A stretch of DNA of 64,000 nt, taken from positions 62,001 through 126,000 of the forward strand of contig JAJCYT010000036.1 of the NCBI GenBank assembly GCA_029262795.1. The letters are read 5' to 3'. The translations under genes and the position numbers were made by a program. This document shows, piece after piece, positions 9,522 to 18,494 of this stretch. Source of the stretch: Candidatus Fraserbacteria bacterium. Its GTDB lineage: Bacteria > Bipolaricaulota > Bipolaricaulia > RBG-16-55-9 > JAJCYT01. Each line of letters begins with the position of its first letter. Position 1 is the first letter of the stretch. Under the pieces are notes generated by a model. That model was not told the origin of the DNA. It saw nothing but the letters and a program-made list of their open reading frames with translations, and made no database searches.

Positions 9522-9680
9522 CTGAGCGAACAAAATCGTGGGGATTTTGAGTGCATCATGCTGTGGTTTGCCACAGATGCTGTTTTTGTTTTATGATATG
9601 AAGATGTAACCATGATGCATGACTTTCGTTAGTAGGGTCTGTTTATCATGTCAAATTTATGATATTGCAGGGGGGAAAGT

Positions 9681-10523
9681 ATGCGGAAAGCCTCTTTAGG
9701 TTTCCTATTTCTGTTCTTTGTTGGTTTGATGGTCGTGTCTCCAAGCTCAAATGCACAATCTCAAATTCGTCCAAATATTGATGAACCTCGCCTGAATGCG
9801 TATTTACAGGGGTCGGGGTCCACATTTATGGTTGATTTGATAGTGACCCGACCCGACGCGCCCACTCGGCGAGCCACTGTGGAAGCGTTTTATCGGTTCG
9901 AACAATTTGGCACGGTGGCTCACACTCGATTCAATTTTCTTTCGCCTGCTGATGTGGCTGGTGATGTTTACATCTTTAGAGAGGATTTTGATTCTCGCAC
10001 TCGCAGCCGCGACGTATTTTTTTGGAATGATGGTTTGGTTTCACCCATCAAAGTCAATTTGGATTTTGCTATCTTTGGTGATGCCACGGTGTTCGATATT
10101 TTTGGTTTCCGCCTCATCGGCTATGAGCTTGTGGATCGGCGCGATTCTGAAGAAGCTTACATGGGGCCACAGCCCACCACCTCTGAAGAATTTGTCATGG
10201 TGAGTGGCGGAAGTATTGAAATTAAAGAATATGATTATGTGCCGGTCAATGAGTTTGCATTGTTTCCCAAAGTGCAGGTGTTGACATACAATTTTTCACT
10301 GCCATATCAATTTCGCTTGAAAGATGAAAATGACGATTTGTTGTTTACCTTAGATTACGATTGGCGTGATTATATGGTGTTTGAAGGCCGACGGTATGCG
10401 TCGAAATACACCATCATCAACCATATCGCTCCAGGCAACAGCACCGATGTGTTTGTGAGCGACATTGCCCTTGACCCAGATTTGTCTTTTTCCATCTTCG
10501 ATCTTGATCAGTTAGGCCAATAA
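9681..10523 (+). CDS. LolA-like exported protein, paralogue 1 of 4 (short form)
   Basis: 280 aa with a signal peptide (residues 1-25, cleavage near S-N-A-Q). It shares the core of the three following genes: F-L-S-P-A-D-V-A-G-D-V-Y, F-F-W-N-D, F-G-D-A-T-V-F-D and a C-terminal D-Q-L-G-Q. This pattern fits the outer-membrane lipoprotein-sorting (LolA-like, PF17131-type) fold, an incomplete beta-barrel that binds acyl chains. It lacks the roughly 35-residue N-terminal segment found in the other three and is the most diverged. First gene of a same-strand cluster, 16 bases before paralogue 2. Confidence 0.8.
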   Translation: MRKASLGFLFLFFVGLMVVSPSSNAQSQIRPNIDEPRLNAYLQGSGSTFMVDLIVTRPDAPTRRATVEAFYRFEQFGTVAHTRFNFLSPADVAGDVYIFREDFDSRTRSRDVFFWNDGLVSPIKVNLDFAIFGDATVFDIFGFRLIGYELVDRRDSEEAYMGPQPTTSEEFVMVSGGSIEIKEYDYVPVNEFALFPKVQVLTYNFSLPYQFRLKDENDDLLFTLDYDWRDYMVFEGRRYASKYTIINHIAPGNSTDVFVSDIALDPDLSFSIFDLDQLGQ

Positions 10524-10539
10524 AGTTAAGGAGGAATCT

Positions 10540-11493
10540 ATGCGAAAGTGGTTTTTGGCATTGGCTATGCTGTTGTTGCTGCCAGTAGGTTTGTTGGGGC
10601 AGGTCAGTGACGGGGCGCTTGAGGCAGAAGTGTCGCGTCAGGAATTGCTGGCTTTGAATTCCACAGGTTTTTTTGACTTGCGCGGCTGGGATAGTGATCG
10701 CTTTGGTGCTTATCTAAATTACGATCTGCCAGGGTCAACTTATATTTCTGAAATATCTGCGATTCGTAGCACGGCTGATTTAGAAGCCACTGTCCGCGTG
10801 TCGTACAAATTTTCCAAAGACAGTGCCACTCGCCTGACACGGGTGGATTTTTTGGAGCCGGAAGAACTGGCTGGTGATGTCTACCTCATCCGCACAAACG
10901 AGGACAATCGCCGATTGAGCGAAGTGTTTTTCTGGAACCCCGATCTGGTCAGCGCCATTAAAATTGACAATCGTTTCGAGGTGTTTGGTGATGCCAATGT
11001 GTTTGAAGTGATTGGTCTGAAAGTGGGGGATGGTAATTACAGAATTGACGAACGCCGTTTTTCTGATATCACACCAGATATACCCGCGCCCTCACAAACC
11101 TTTTCATCGTCTCAGGAAAGTGACAGTGAATCAGTAACCATAGAAAGCCGATTGGCTGAATACACGCTGGTTCCCATCGAAGCTCGTCGTGAAACGAGCC
11201 TGTTTCCTAAAATTCGTGTCTTCGCTTTTCTCAATGGCAGCCTTTACAAAATAGAACTGCTGGATGAAAGTGGCGATTTACTGCAAACCCTTAAATATGA
11301 TTATCGCAATTTTCAAATCTTCCGTGATGACGATGTAGTAGCCAATGGGTTTCGTTTTTCTGGTAGTTATGCACAAGAGCAAGTGATCGAAAGTCATATC
11401 ATTCCAGGCAATGTGACCACCTTGACGGTACGGGACATTGAAATTGCAAACCTTCCTGGCGCCATGTTTGAACCTGGATTGCTGGGGCGTTGA
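10540..11493 (+). CDS. LolA-like exported protein, paralogue 2 of 4
   Basis: 317 aa, ATG after AAGGAGG. Signal peptide to about residue 20 (G-L-L-G-Q). An N-terminal segment with W-D-S-D-R-F-G-A-Y-L-N-Y, then the family core E-E-L-A-G-D-V-Y-L-I-R, F-F-W-N-P-D-L, V-F-G-D-A-N-V-F-E, then a variable Ser-rich linker (about 185-200) and a second half with L-F-P-K-I-R-V and L-L-D-E-S-G-D-L-L. Likely periplasmic lipid or lipoprotein binding by fold; the cargo is unknown. The next gene follows after about 12 bases, so an operon is likely. Confidence 0.82.
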   Translation: MRKWFLALAMLLLLPVGLLGQVSDGALEAEVSRQELLALNSTGFFDLRGWDSDRFGAYLNYDLPGSTYISEISAIRSTADLEATVRVSYKFSKDSATRLTRVDFLEPEELAGDVYLIRTNEDNRRLSEVFFWNPDLVSAIKIDNRFEVFGDANVFEVIGLKVGDGNYRIDERRFSDITPDIPAPSQTFSSSQESDSESVTIESRLAEYTLVPIEARRETSLFPKIRVFAFLNGSLYKIELLDESGDLLQTLKYDYRNFQIFRDDDVVANGFRFSGSYAQEQVIESHIIPGNVTTLTVRDIEIANLPGAMFEPGLLGR

Positions 11494-11505
11494 GGGTTTT
11501 TGTCG

Positions 11506-12456
11506 ATGATGAATAAACGATTGATTTTGATAGTGGTGTTGGTGTTATCCTTTATGTTGATTGGGCAAGCCCAGGCGCAGGATGCAGTGACAGAAGAAGA
11601 CATTGCAGAAGCAGAGCGTTTATTATTGTTTCAAAACGGTAGTCTTCAAGAATGGGACAATGAACGCTTTGGCGCTTATCTCAACTATAACATCCCAGGT
11701 TCAACATTCATCATGGACATTGTGGCCCAGCGGGCAGAAGGTGAATTGCGCTCGCAGGCGCGGGTGTCACACAAGTTTTTCAAAACGAGTGCAACACGTT
11801 TGGCTCGAATAGATTTTCTTTCACCCGAAGAACTGGCTGGTGATGTTTACATCATTCGTAGCAATGAAGACAATCGTCGCCTGAGTGAAGTGTTTTTCTG
11901 GAACCCTGATTTGATCTCAACTTTAAAGATAGAAGGCAACTTTGAAGTGTTTGGCGATGCCAACGTGTTTGAGGTGACGGGGCTGGTCATTGGAGATGGC
12001 CAGTATTTTATCAATAGACGATCTTTTTCAGAGGTTGAACCGATTGTGCCTGCGCCGGAAATCATGTTGTTTTTTGGCCAGGGCAATGAATCCCAACTTG
12101 TTTCGGTAGATGCAAAGTTGGCCGAATACGACATCGAGCCTATTGTGGCCCGTCGAGAAACGGTGCCATTTCCTAAAATTAAAGTGCTGGCTTTTATTGG
12201 GGGAGGCACCACCCTGTATCAAATTCAATTGATGGACGAAAGTGGCGATTTGCTGCACACCATTAGTTACGATTGGCGCACCAATCGTGAATTACCTTTT
12301 GAAGCGGCACAGCAAGGGCTTCAGCCATTTTATGCTGAAACTCAAGTGGTGGAAAACCATGTCATTCCAGGAAACATTACCACGCTGCAAATCAGCGATA
12401 TTGAAATTATGGATCATGAAGATTCATTTTTTGATCCAGACCAGTTGGGCCAATAA
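11506..12456 (+). CDS. LolA-like exported protein, paralogue 3 of 4
   Basis: 316 aa from the ATG at 11506, which has GAGGG about 9 bases upstream; an in-frame TTG at 11500 is less likely. Signal peptide to A-Q-A-Q. Highly similar to paralogue 4 over its whole length (R-S-N-E-D-N-R-R, F-F-W-N-P-D-L-I-S, L-M-D-E-S-G-D-L-L-H-T) and ends F-D-P-D-Q-L-G-Q. Paralogues 3 and 4 look like the most recent duplication. LolA-like fold is inferred from family pattern, not proven. Confidence 0.82.
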   Translation: MMNKRLILIVVLVLSFMLIGQAQAQDAVTEEDIAEAERLLLFQNGSLQEWDNERFGAYLNYNIPGSTFIMDIVAQRAEGELRSQARVSHKFFKTSATRLARIDFLSPEELAGDVYIIRSNEDNRRLSEVFFWNPDLISTLKIEGNFEVFGDANVFEVTGLVIGDGQYFINRRSFSEVEPIVPAPEIMLFFGQGNESQLVSVDAKLAEYDIEPIVARRETVPFPKIKVLAFIGGGTTLYQIQLMDESGDLLHTISYDWRTNRELPFEAAQQGLQPFYAETQVVENHVIPGNITTLQISDIEIMDHEDSFFDPDQLGQ

Positions 12457-12584
12457 ATCCATTTGATTTTGGATTGTCATGATGTTGACTTGACGTATTA
12501 GGATAGAAGTATCCCTATGCGTTTTGTGGAGAAAGTTGCTCTTTGGGTTCAACTTAAAACTTTCTTCGTTTTGGAGGAAAGATC

Positions 12585-13529
12585 ATGAAAAAAGCCTTGT
12601 TGGTCCTGGCTTTGTTGGTGTTTGTGTCAAGCGCAATGTGGCAAGCTCAAAGTCAAAATGAAGCCACTGAAGCAGAAATTCTGGCAGCAGAGCAAATACT
12701 GTTGGCTCAAAGCAGCGATTTGGCAGCTTGGGATAGAAACCGCTTTAGTGCCTATTTGAATTACAACATCCCTGGTTCAACCTTCTTGATAGATATTGTG
12801 GCCCAACGCCGCGAAGGCACACAGCGCGCTCAGGCACGAGTGAGCTATAAGTTTTCCATGAACAGTGCATTGCGCCTGACACGAGTGGATTTTTTATCTC
12901 CAGCAGAAGTGGCGGGTGATGTGTATATCATTCGTAGCAATGAAGACAATCGAAGGCTCAATGAGGTGTTTTTCTGGAATCCTGATTTGATTTCGGCTTT
13001 AAAAATAGAAGGCAGTTTTGAAGTGTTTGGCGATGCCAATGTATTTGAAGTGATTGGCCTGGTGGTCGGTGATGGCCAGTATACCATTACCAGTAGAGCT
13101 TTTTCAGATGTGGAGCCAACAGTGCCTGCACCAGAAACATTTTTGGTTGTTGGCAACGTCAATAACTTAAGGCGTTTTAAAACCACTGCACGCCTGGCAG
13201 AATTTATCATTGAACCCATTGCAGCACGACGGGAGACAGTGCCATTTCCCAGAATTAAAGTGTTGTCATTCTTGGATGAAGGAAGATCTCTGTATCAAGT
13301 TCAGCTCATGGATGAAAGTGGAGATTTGCTTCACACTGTTCAGTATGATTGGCGCACCCTCCGCCGATTTACCAATGAGGATACGGGGCAATTTGGAGGG
13401 CTGTATTCTCAGACGCAAGTGGTCGAAAACCACGTTATACCAGGCAATATCACAAATCTGAACATCCGCGACATAGAGATTCGATCATTTGACGAAGCCG
13501 AATTTGACCCCGATCAACTTGGGCGTTGA
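12585..13529 (+). CDS. LolA-like exported protein, paralogue 4 of 4
   Basis: 314 aa, ATG after TTGGAGG. Signal peptide to about residue 23. Same core as paralogue 3, ending F-D-P-D-Q-L-G-R. It is separated from paralogue 3 by 128 bases, so it may have its own promoter. Ends 6 bases before the convergent lipoprotein gene. Confidence 0.82.
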   Translation: MKKALLVLALLVFVSSAMWQAQSQNEATEAEILAAEQILLAQSSDLAAWDRNRFSAYLNYNIPGSTFLIDIVAQRREGTQRAQARVSYKFSMNSALRLTRVDFLSPAEVAGDVYIIRSNEDNRRLNEVFFWNPDLISALKIEGSFEVFGDANVFEVIGLVVGDGQYTITSRAFSDVEPTVPAPETFLVVGNVNNLRRFKTTARLAEFIIEPIAARRETVPFPRIKVLSFLDEGRSLYQVQLMDESGDLLHTVQYDWRTLRRFTNEDTGQFGGLYSQTQVVENHVIPGNITNLNIRDIEIRSFDEAEFDPDQLGR

Positions 13530-13535
13530 TTGGGG

Positions 13536-14057
13536 CTAAAAGGCACAGTTTTCAGGTAGAGGTTCTTGAATTTCTACATCCGGTGCAAACGCTTCTTCGC
13601 TCACAAATTCAACGAATTCTGTGTCTACAGATCCTTTGAGCATGTTGCCAGCGTAACCGGTGTTGTTCATGTGTGCCCTCACGATGACGATTTGATCTGA
13701 AGCGATTTCAACAGGGCCGCCAGAACGTGTGAAAGGCTGTTCATTCACATGGCTGTGGAGTAAGATACGTCGGTAGAGCAGTTCACCTGTTTCTGCAAGC
13801 ACTTCCCACCAGTCGGCATATTGATCACAACCTGTATCCGGACTTTCAATGGTGATGGAAAAGGTATAGGATTCTGCTTCGCCACTGACAGACACTTTGG
13901 TTACATTTGCCGCTTCCTTTTCAGAAGCTTCGTCCGAGCTTTCTTGGGATGCGCTGTTGAACGCCTTTACATCCTTCCATTGACAGCCGCCCAGTGCGAG
14001 AACGGCTGCAAAGGTCAATATCCAGAGAGGTTTGTAATTCATCATGATTATCATCAT
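13536..14057 (-). CDS. Putative lipoprotein, 173 aa
   Basis: N-terminal lipoprotein signal: hydrophobic stretch followed by L-A-L-G-G-C, cysteine at about residue 25. The start could also be the ATG at 14042 (M-N-Y-K-P-L), five codons in; neither has a good ribosome site. A Ser/Glu-rich linker (30-50) precedes a beta-rich domain with Cys near residue 77 and a C-terminal Cys near the end. No family recognised. Convergent with the LolA-like array, divergent from the tryptophan dioxygenase. Confidence 0.75.
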   Translation of the reverse strand: MMIIMMNYKPLWILTFAAVLALGGCQWKDVKAFNSASQESSDEASEKEAANVTKVSVSGEAESYTFSITIESPDTGCDQYADWWEVLAETGELLYRRILLHSHVNEQPFTRSGGPVEIASDQIVIVRAHMNNTGYAGNMLKGSVDTEFVEFVSEEAFAPDVEIQEPLPENCAF

Positions 14058-14121
14058 AGCTTGCCAACGATGCTAAGAAAAGGGCAAAATAGGCCCATCT
14101 CAGGGATGCGTGGAGGTTGCC

Positions 14122-14898
14122 ATGGCATTGTCGTATGGAAAATATTTGATGATTGATGAATTGCTCTCATTGCAACAACGTCGTTCGGAGGAGCATGATG
14201 AGATGTTGTTTATCACCATCCACCAGGTGTACGAATTGTGGTTCAAAACTGTGCTGCACGAAATGGATTTTTTGGTGACGCAACTGGAAGCCAACAACAC
14301 CCCGCGTGTGCTGCAAACCTTTAAGCGTGTTTTGACCATTCTCAAGGTGATGGTGGCACAAATTGATGTGCTGGAAACGATGACGCCACTGGATTACTTG
14401 AGTTTTCGTGAACAGCTGGAATCGGGCAGTGGGTTTCAATCACGACAATTCCGCGAGTTAGAATTTTTATTGGGACACAAGCGTCAAAACTTTGTAGAGC
14501 ATTTTCCTGAAGACACGCAAGATCATCAGGTTTTAAAGCAACGTTTCGCGCAGCCAGGGTTGTGGGATAAGTTTTTATCTTACCTGTCAACACAGGGGTA
14601 CGCTTTACCTGAAGAAGCGTTGCAACGAGATGTGACTGGTCCGGTGGAAGCATCTGAGGCGGTTCAAGCTGTGTTGATTGACATCTATCGAAACAACCCT
14701 GATGTTGCTCAAGTTTGTGAGCGATTGGTGGATTTTGATGAAGGTGTGCAAGAATGGCGTTACCGTCATGTCAAAATGGTAGAACGTACCATTGGGACCA
14801 AGCAGGGCACAGGTGGGTCTGAAGGGGTGGCTTATCTGGTCAGTACGTTGTTAAAACCGGTCTTTCCTGACCTTTGGATTATCCGCACAGAGTTTTAA
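14122..14898 (+). CDS. kynA: Tryptophan 2,3-dioxygenase
   Basis: 258 aa from the ATG at 14122, chosen for GGAGG five bases upstream; a GTG four codons earlier overlaps that site. Haem enzyme opening the indole ring of L-tryptophan to N-formylkynurenine, the first step of the kynurenine pathway. Family motifs: Y-G-K-Y-L at the N-terminus, F-I-T-I-H-Q-V-Y-E-L-W-F-K (active-site His and substrate pocket), F-Q-S-R-Q-F-R-E-L-E, and W-R-Y-R-H-V-K-M-V-E-R-T-I-G containing the proximal haem histidine. T-G-G-S close to the end binds the substrate carboxylate. No other kynurenine gene is nearby. Confidence 0.95.
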   Translation: MALSYGKYLMIDELLSLQQRRSEEHDEMLFITIHQVYELWFKTVLHEMDFLVTQLEANNTPRVLQTFKRVLTILKVMVAQIDVLETMTPLDYLSFREQLESGSGFQSRQFRELEFLLGHKRQNFVEHFPEDTQDHQVLKQRFAQPGLWDKFLSYLSTQGYALPEEALQRDVTGPVEASEAVQAVLIDIYRNNPDVAQVCERLVDFDEGVQEWRYRHVKMVERTIGTKQGTGGSEGVAYLVSTLLKPVFPDLWIIRTEF

Positions 14899-14909
14899 AG
14901 CAATGTGGA

Positions 14910-14937
14910 TTGATGTGTTGTTGGCTTCTCGTATAAT
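14910..14937 (+). promoter_or_regulatory. Candidate sigma70-type promoter for nhaA
   Basis: TTGATG at 14910-14915, 16-base spacer, TATAAT at 14932-14937; about 40 bases before the nhaA start. Confidence 0.6.
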
Positions 14938-14978
14938 GCCCACAGCGTTTTAAATCTAGCGAAAATTGGTGACCATCC

Positions 14979-16346
14979 ATGCCGCAAATTCCAGCACGAA
15001 GCCGTGGCTCGTTGAAGGTTCGAGCGGGCAAATCTTATGTGGTTCGTGAATTGGTGTTACCTGTTCAGGCCTTCATTTATACAGAAGGGGTCAGCGGGAT
15101 CGTGTTGTTTGCGGCTTCTTTGGTGGCGCTGATTTGGGCCAATTCGCCGTGGAGCGACAGCTACTTTCAGCTTTGGGAAACGTATCTGAGCATTGATCTG
15201 GGTTTTATCAAAATATCTGAATCACTGTTGCATTGGATCAACGATGCATTGATGGTGCTTTTCTTTTTTATCGTTGGCCTGGAAGTCAAACGTGAACTGC
15301 TGCACGGTGAGTTAAATGACCGTCGTCGCGCCATGTTGCCATTGATGGCTGGTTTAGGCGGAATGGGCGTGCCTGCATTGCTGTTTTTTGTGTTCAATAT
15401 CGGGGGCGCTGGTGAAGCTGGTTGGGGAATTCCTATGGCAACCGATATTGCGTTTGCGCTTGGGATTCTCACGTTGCTGGGCAAGCGTGTGCCGCTTGAA
15501 CTTCGCATATTTTTACTGGCTTTTGCCATCGTCGATGACATTGGAGCCATCATTGTGATTGCACTGTTTTATACTGAAAGTATCTCCTGGACAGCCCTTG
15601 GTGCGGCAGTGGGAATTTTGGGCATTTTATTTGGCATGAACCGTGCCAGAATCCATAAAAATGGACTGTATGGTCTGGTGGGTGTGCTGTTGTGGTTGGC
15701 TGTGTTTGAATCGGGCCTGCATCCTACCATTGCTGGGGTGATGTTGGCGATGTTTATCCCATCCACATCTTATTTTTCGCGTCGCACCTATATTCAATCT
15801 ATGGAAATTCTGCTGCGCCAGTTCCGCGAGGCATTGGACAATCAACAGGAAAATCGACAGCAAGCCGTGCTTGGCCGCATTGAGGAATTGAGCAAAGACA
15901 CTGAATCACCTCTCGAACGACTGGAGCGTGTGATTCATCCTTGGGCCAGTTATCTGGTGCTACCATTGTTTGCGCTGGCCAATGCGGGCATTGTGTTTAC
16001 CAGCGATGCGTTGACGTCGGCCTTTGCCAGCCCCATCACTTGGGGAATTATGGCAGGGCTATTGATCGGAAAGCCGATTGGCATCGTGAGTTTTTCTTGG
16101 ATGGCGATTCAATTTAAGTTGGCCTCTTTGCCACAAGGGGTTCGTTGGGGCCACATCTTTGGGGTTGGAATTATTGCCGGTGTGGGTTTTACGGTGTCGC
16201 TCTTTATTTCTGGTTTGTCATTTACGGATGATGCATTGGTGTCTCAATCAAAGATGGGGATTTTAATTGGTTCACTGATTGCTGGTGTATTGGGGTGTTT
16301 GACATTGCTGTCGATGCGAAAACATCAACCTTCAGCATCTGATTGA
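14979..16346 (+). CDS. nhaA: Na+/H+ antiporter NhaA
   Basis: 455 aa inner-membrane antiporter exchanging Na+ for H+, used in pH and sodium homeostasis. Family motifs: V-G-L-E-V-K-R-E-L, M-A-T-D-I-A-F-A-L-G, and the paired aspartates I-V-D-D-I-G-A-I at about residues 184-186 that bind the cation. Twelve membrane segments can be traced. A charged, Gln/Glu-rich loop of about 40 residues (roughly 280-320) between late helices is longer than in the E. coli protein, but common in the wider family. Its 3' end overlaps the convergent small membrane protein gene by 22 bases. Confidence 0.95.
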   Translation: MPQIPARSRGSLKVRAGKSYVVRELVLPVQAFIYTEGVSGIVLFAASLVALIWANSPWSDSYFQLWETYLSIDLGFIKISESLLHWINDALMVLFFFIVGLEVKRELLHGELNDRRRAMLPLMAGLGGMGVPALLFFVFNIGGAGEAGWGIPMATDIAFALGILTLLGKRVPLELRIFLLAFAIVDDIGAIIVIALFYTESISWTALGAAVGILGILFGMNRARIHKNGLYGLVGVLLWLAVFESGLHPTIAGVMLAMFIPSTSYFSRRTYIQSMEILLRQFREALDNQQENRQQAVLGRIEELSKDTESPLERLERVIHPWASYLVLPLFALANAGIVFTSDALTSAFASPITWGIMAGLLIGKPIGIVSFSWMAIQFKLASLPQGVRWGHIFGVGIIAGVGFTVSLFISGLSFTDDALVSQSKMGILIGSLIAGVLGCLTLLSMRKHQPSASD

Positions 16347-16741
16347 GTTGCTGTCTTTTTGTCAATTTCTATTTCGTCATCTTCTTCATCCGTTACGTTT
16401 TCAACAGCCACCCACAGGCCAGCAATGCACAGAGGGGCAATTGCAAACAAAACCAGAGGAAAATTGGTGCCCAGCAGCGTAAAATCAGTGGTGTGGGCCA
16501 ACATAAAAGAAAAGAAAGCACCAAAGCCGCTGATGATTAAAAACAACGCCGACCACTCACGAAATTTTAATGTCAATGCTGTGGCAGCACCGGCTATGAC
16601 AACAAACACCAACATCATCGTGTGCCACAATTCATGCCATTGAGAAGCACCGACCAGTGAAACCAACATCACCAAAGTAGAGATGGTGCCAATGACGCCC
16701 AAATAAAATGGAATCATCTGCGTTAATTTGCTTTCTTTCAT
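16325..16741 (-). CDS. Small four-helix membrane protein, 138 aa
   Basis: Start ATG at 16741 after GAGAGG (spacing 8); a TTG two codons earlier is less likely. Four hydrophobic segments span about residues 10-30, 38-58, 65-85 and 95-112. The tail from about 113 is acidic (D-E-E-D-D-E-I-E) and cytoplasmic by inference. No family recognised; its end overlaps nhaA on the opposite strand. Confidence 0.75.
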   Translation of the reverse strand: MKESKLTQMIPFYLGVIGTISTLVMLVSLVGASQWHELWHTMMLVFVVIAGAATALTLKFREWSALFLIISGFGAFFSFMLAHTTDFTLLGTNFPLVLFAIAPLCIAGLWVAVENVTDEEDDEIEIDKKTATQSDAEG

Positions 16742-16928
16742 GATCAAAACCTCTCCCGCAATCAGGTTTCTTTAATATAACTTTTCCATTCGGTTCTGGC
16801 GAATAGAATTTTAAAAGTCACTGTACCTAGAAAACAAATCTCATTCAGATCTCGCATTCGCAGTCTTATCTTGCCTCTTTAGACAAAGGTGGATTGAAAT
16901 CTTTTGCATTTATAAGACTTAAAGGTTT

Positions 16929-17828
16929 TTAGTTTATGATCTTTTTTTGAATCCCTGATCGGCGTTTATACATTGTCAAAAACAAGCCTGTCAACAGACC
17001 ACTGCCACCGATGAGGGTGTGCCAGCCCAAGGCTTCATCGAGCACAAGCCAGCCGAGCAGGACTGCAACGAGCGTACTGGACATTGAAATGAGCATGGTG
17101 TGGGTGACGTCCATATGTTTGATGAGCCAGTAGAGCAACACAAACGGCAAAGCTGACCCGATGATGGCGAGGTAGAATAATGCGCCTACAGCCAAAGGTG
17201 TCCATTCAAAATGGAAAGGGTTGCCTTCCAGGGGAATCCCAATAGCGAGTAATGGGATGAATCCTGCAACCATTTGTACGGTGGTGATCAGGGTGGGATC
17301 AAGGTGATGGGTACGGTTTTTAACCAAGATACCAGACACGGACGAAGCCAATGCTGAGCCAAAAATGGCCAAGCTACCCCAAAGGGCCATTGAGTTGTCT
17401 AGCTGGATTTGCTGATAGAAAATCAGTGCAACACCACCGATGCCCAACAAAATGCCACCAAGTCGGTTGAGTGTTAAAGTTTCGTTAGGGACAAAGAAAT
17501 GTGCCATTAATAAGGTGATCAAAGGGCAGACACTAAACAAGATGGCGGTTAGACCAGAAGAAATAAAATTCTCTCCCCAAAATACCAATCCATATGTCAG
17601 TGTGATGGTGAGCAGACCTGTGACAATCATCGTCCACCAGTCTCTACCAGACCGAGGCAGTTGCACACGACGCGCCAGCAGCAGGATCATCAAAGGTACG
17701 GAGGCCAGCAAAAAGCGAATCCCAGCAAAGGTGATGGGGGGCAAATCCTCCAACCCCAATTTGATAAATAGCCAAGTTGATCCCCAAATCAAACTGAGCA
17801 GCAACCAGACCAGCAAAGGCAAACTCAT
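16929..17828 (-). CDS. EamA/DMT-family transporter
   Basis: 299 aa, ATG after AGGAGG. Two EamA repeats with ten membrane helices: P-L-L-V-W-L-L-L-S-L-I-W-G-S-T-W-L at the start is the typical first helix, with P-P-I-T-F-A-G-I-R-F after it. Members export amino acids or metabolites; the substrate is unknown here. Located 73 bases downstream of the BlaI/M56 operon on the same strand, so read-through is possible. Confidence 0.9.
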   Translation of the reverse strand: MSLPLLVWLLLSLIWGSTWLFIKLGLEDLPPITFAGIRFLLASVPLMILLLARRVQLPRSGRDWWTMIVTGLLTITLTYGLVFWGENFISSGLTAILFSVCPLITLLMAHFFVPNETLTLNRLGGILLGIGGVALIFYQQIQLDNSMALWGSLAIFGSALASSVSGILVKNRTHHLDPTLITTVQMVAGFIPLLAIGIPLEGNPFHFEWTPLAVGALFYLAIIGSALPFVLLYWLIKHMDVTHTMLISMSSTLVAVLLGWLVLDEALGWHTLIGGSGLLTGLFLTMYKRRSGIQKKIIN

Positions 17829-17900
17829 CGTTCCTCCTTGTGGAGTGAACGATGAGTTTATCAGGCTGGGAGATTGAAAGCTATTCTTTTAAACGAACAC

Positions 17901-18485
17901 TTAATTTCCCAGAATCAGGGGTCTGAAGATGAGTTTTCCATTGAGTGTAGAATTGCTATCCAAATCCAAAAGATTGGTAGTTGCTCCTGAACTGTTATCA
18001 ATTGCTAATGCTTCAAAATGTCCATACATGCGTATTCCATTCATCGTAAATGATCGAATAGATAGATAATCTTGATGAATGACGATAGTGTCCCCAAATT
18101 CAATTTGGTCTATGGGGCGGCCACTTTCGTTGGTGATCTTGACGGCATTTGCTCCCATTACAAAAGCGCTATCTTGTGGAACCACAAGGTTGGCAATGAG
18201 CAGGTTTTCTTCAAATTCAAACTGAATTTTATGTTCTTCAGCAACTAATGAAAAAGTTCTTCCACTGATAGTTGTCACGCCATTGGACGTTTGAAAAATA
18301 CGAATTGAAGTTATAGGCAGTTCAATGAAAAATTGTGTTGAACCTTCTATTTCAAATTCCCATGTGGGTGGAAATAATCGAATTTCTCTGGTGAGGGTTT
18401 CTGTTTGAAATATTGAAATCGTCAGGCAGATACTTAAAAATAAACCAATCCACTTAAACGTTTTCTTAGTTTTTTCTTGTTTCAT
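17901..18485 (-). CDS. Secreted homologue of the adjacent M56 protein's sensor domain
   Basis: 194 aa with a signal peptide or N-terminal anchor (residues about 10-27). The rest aligns with the extracytoplasmic C-terminal domain of the next gene upstream: E-L-P-x-x-S-I-x-x-F, a Thr-rich turn, E/N-H-K/S-I/V-x-F-x-F-x-E-N-L/M-L-I, then V/L-P-Q, and I/V-T-N/D-x-x-G-R/N-P-I/V. So the same domain exists tethered to a protease and free. Start ATG has AAGGGG upstream; the gap to the M56 stop is 9 bases, making it the third gene of the operon. Function unknown; a decoy, ligand or co-sensor is possible. Confidence 0.8.
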   Translation of the reverse strand: MKQEKTKKTFKWIGLFLSICLTISIFQTETLTREIRLFPPTWEFEIEGSTQFFIELPITSIRIFQTSNGVTTISGRTFSLVAEEHKIQFEFEENLLIANLVVPQDSAFVMGANAVKITNESGRPIDQIEFGDTIVIHQDYLSIRSFTMNGIRMYGHFEALAIDNSSGATTNLLDLDSNSTLNGKLIFRPLILGN

Positions 18486-18494
18486 TTTTGCCCC

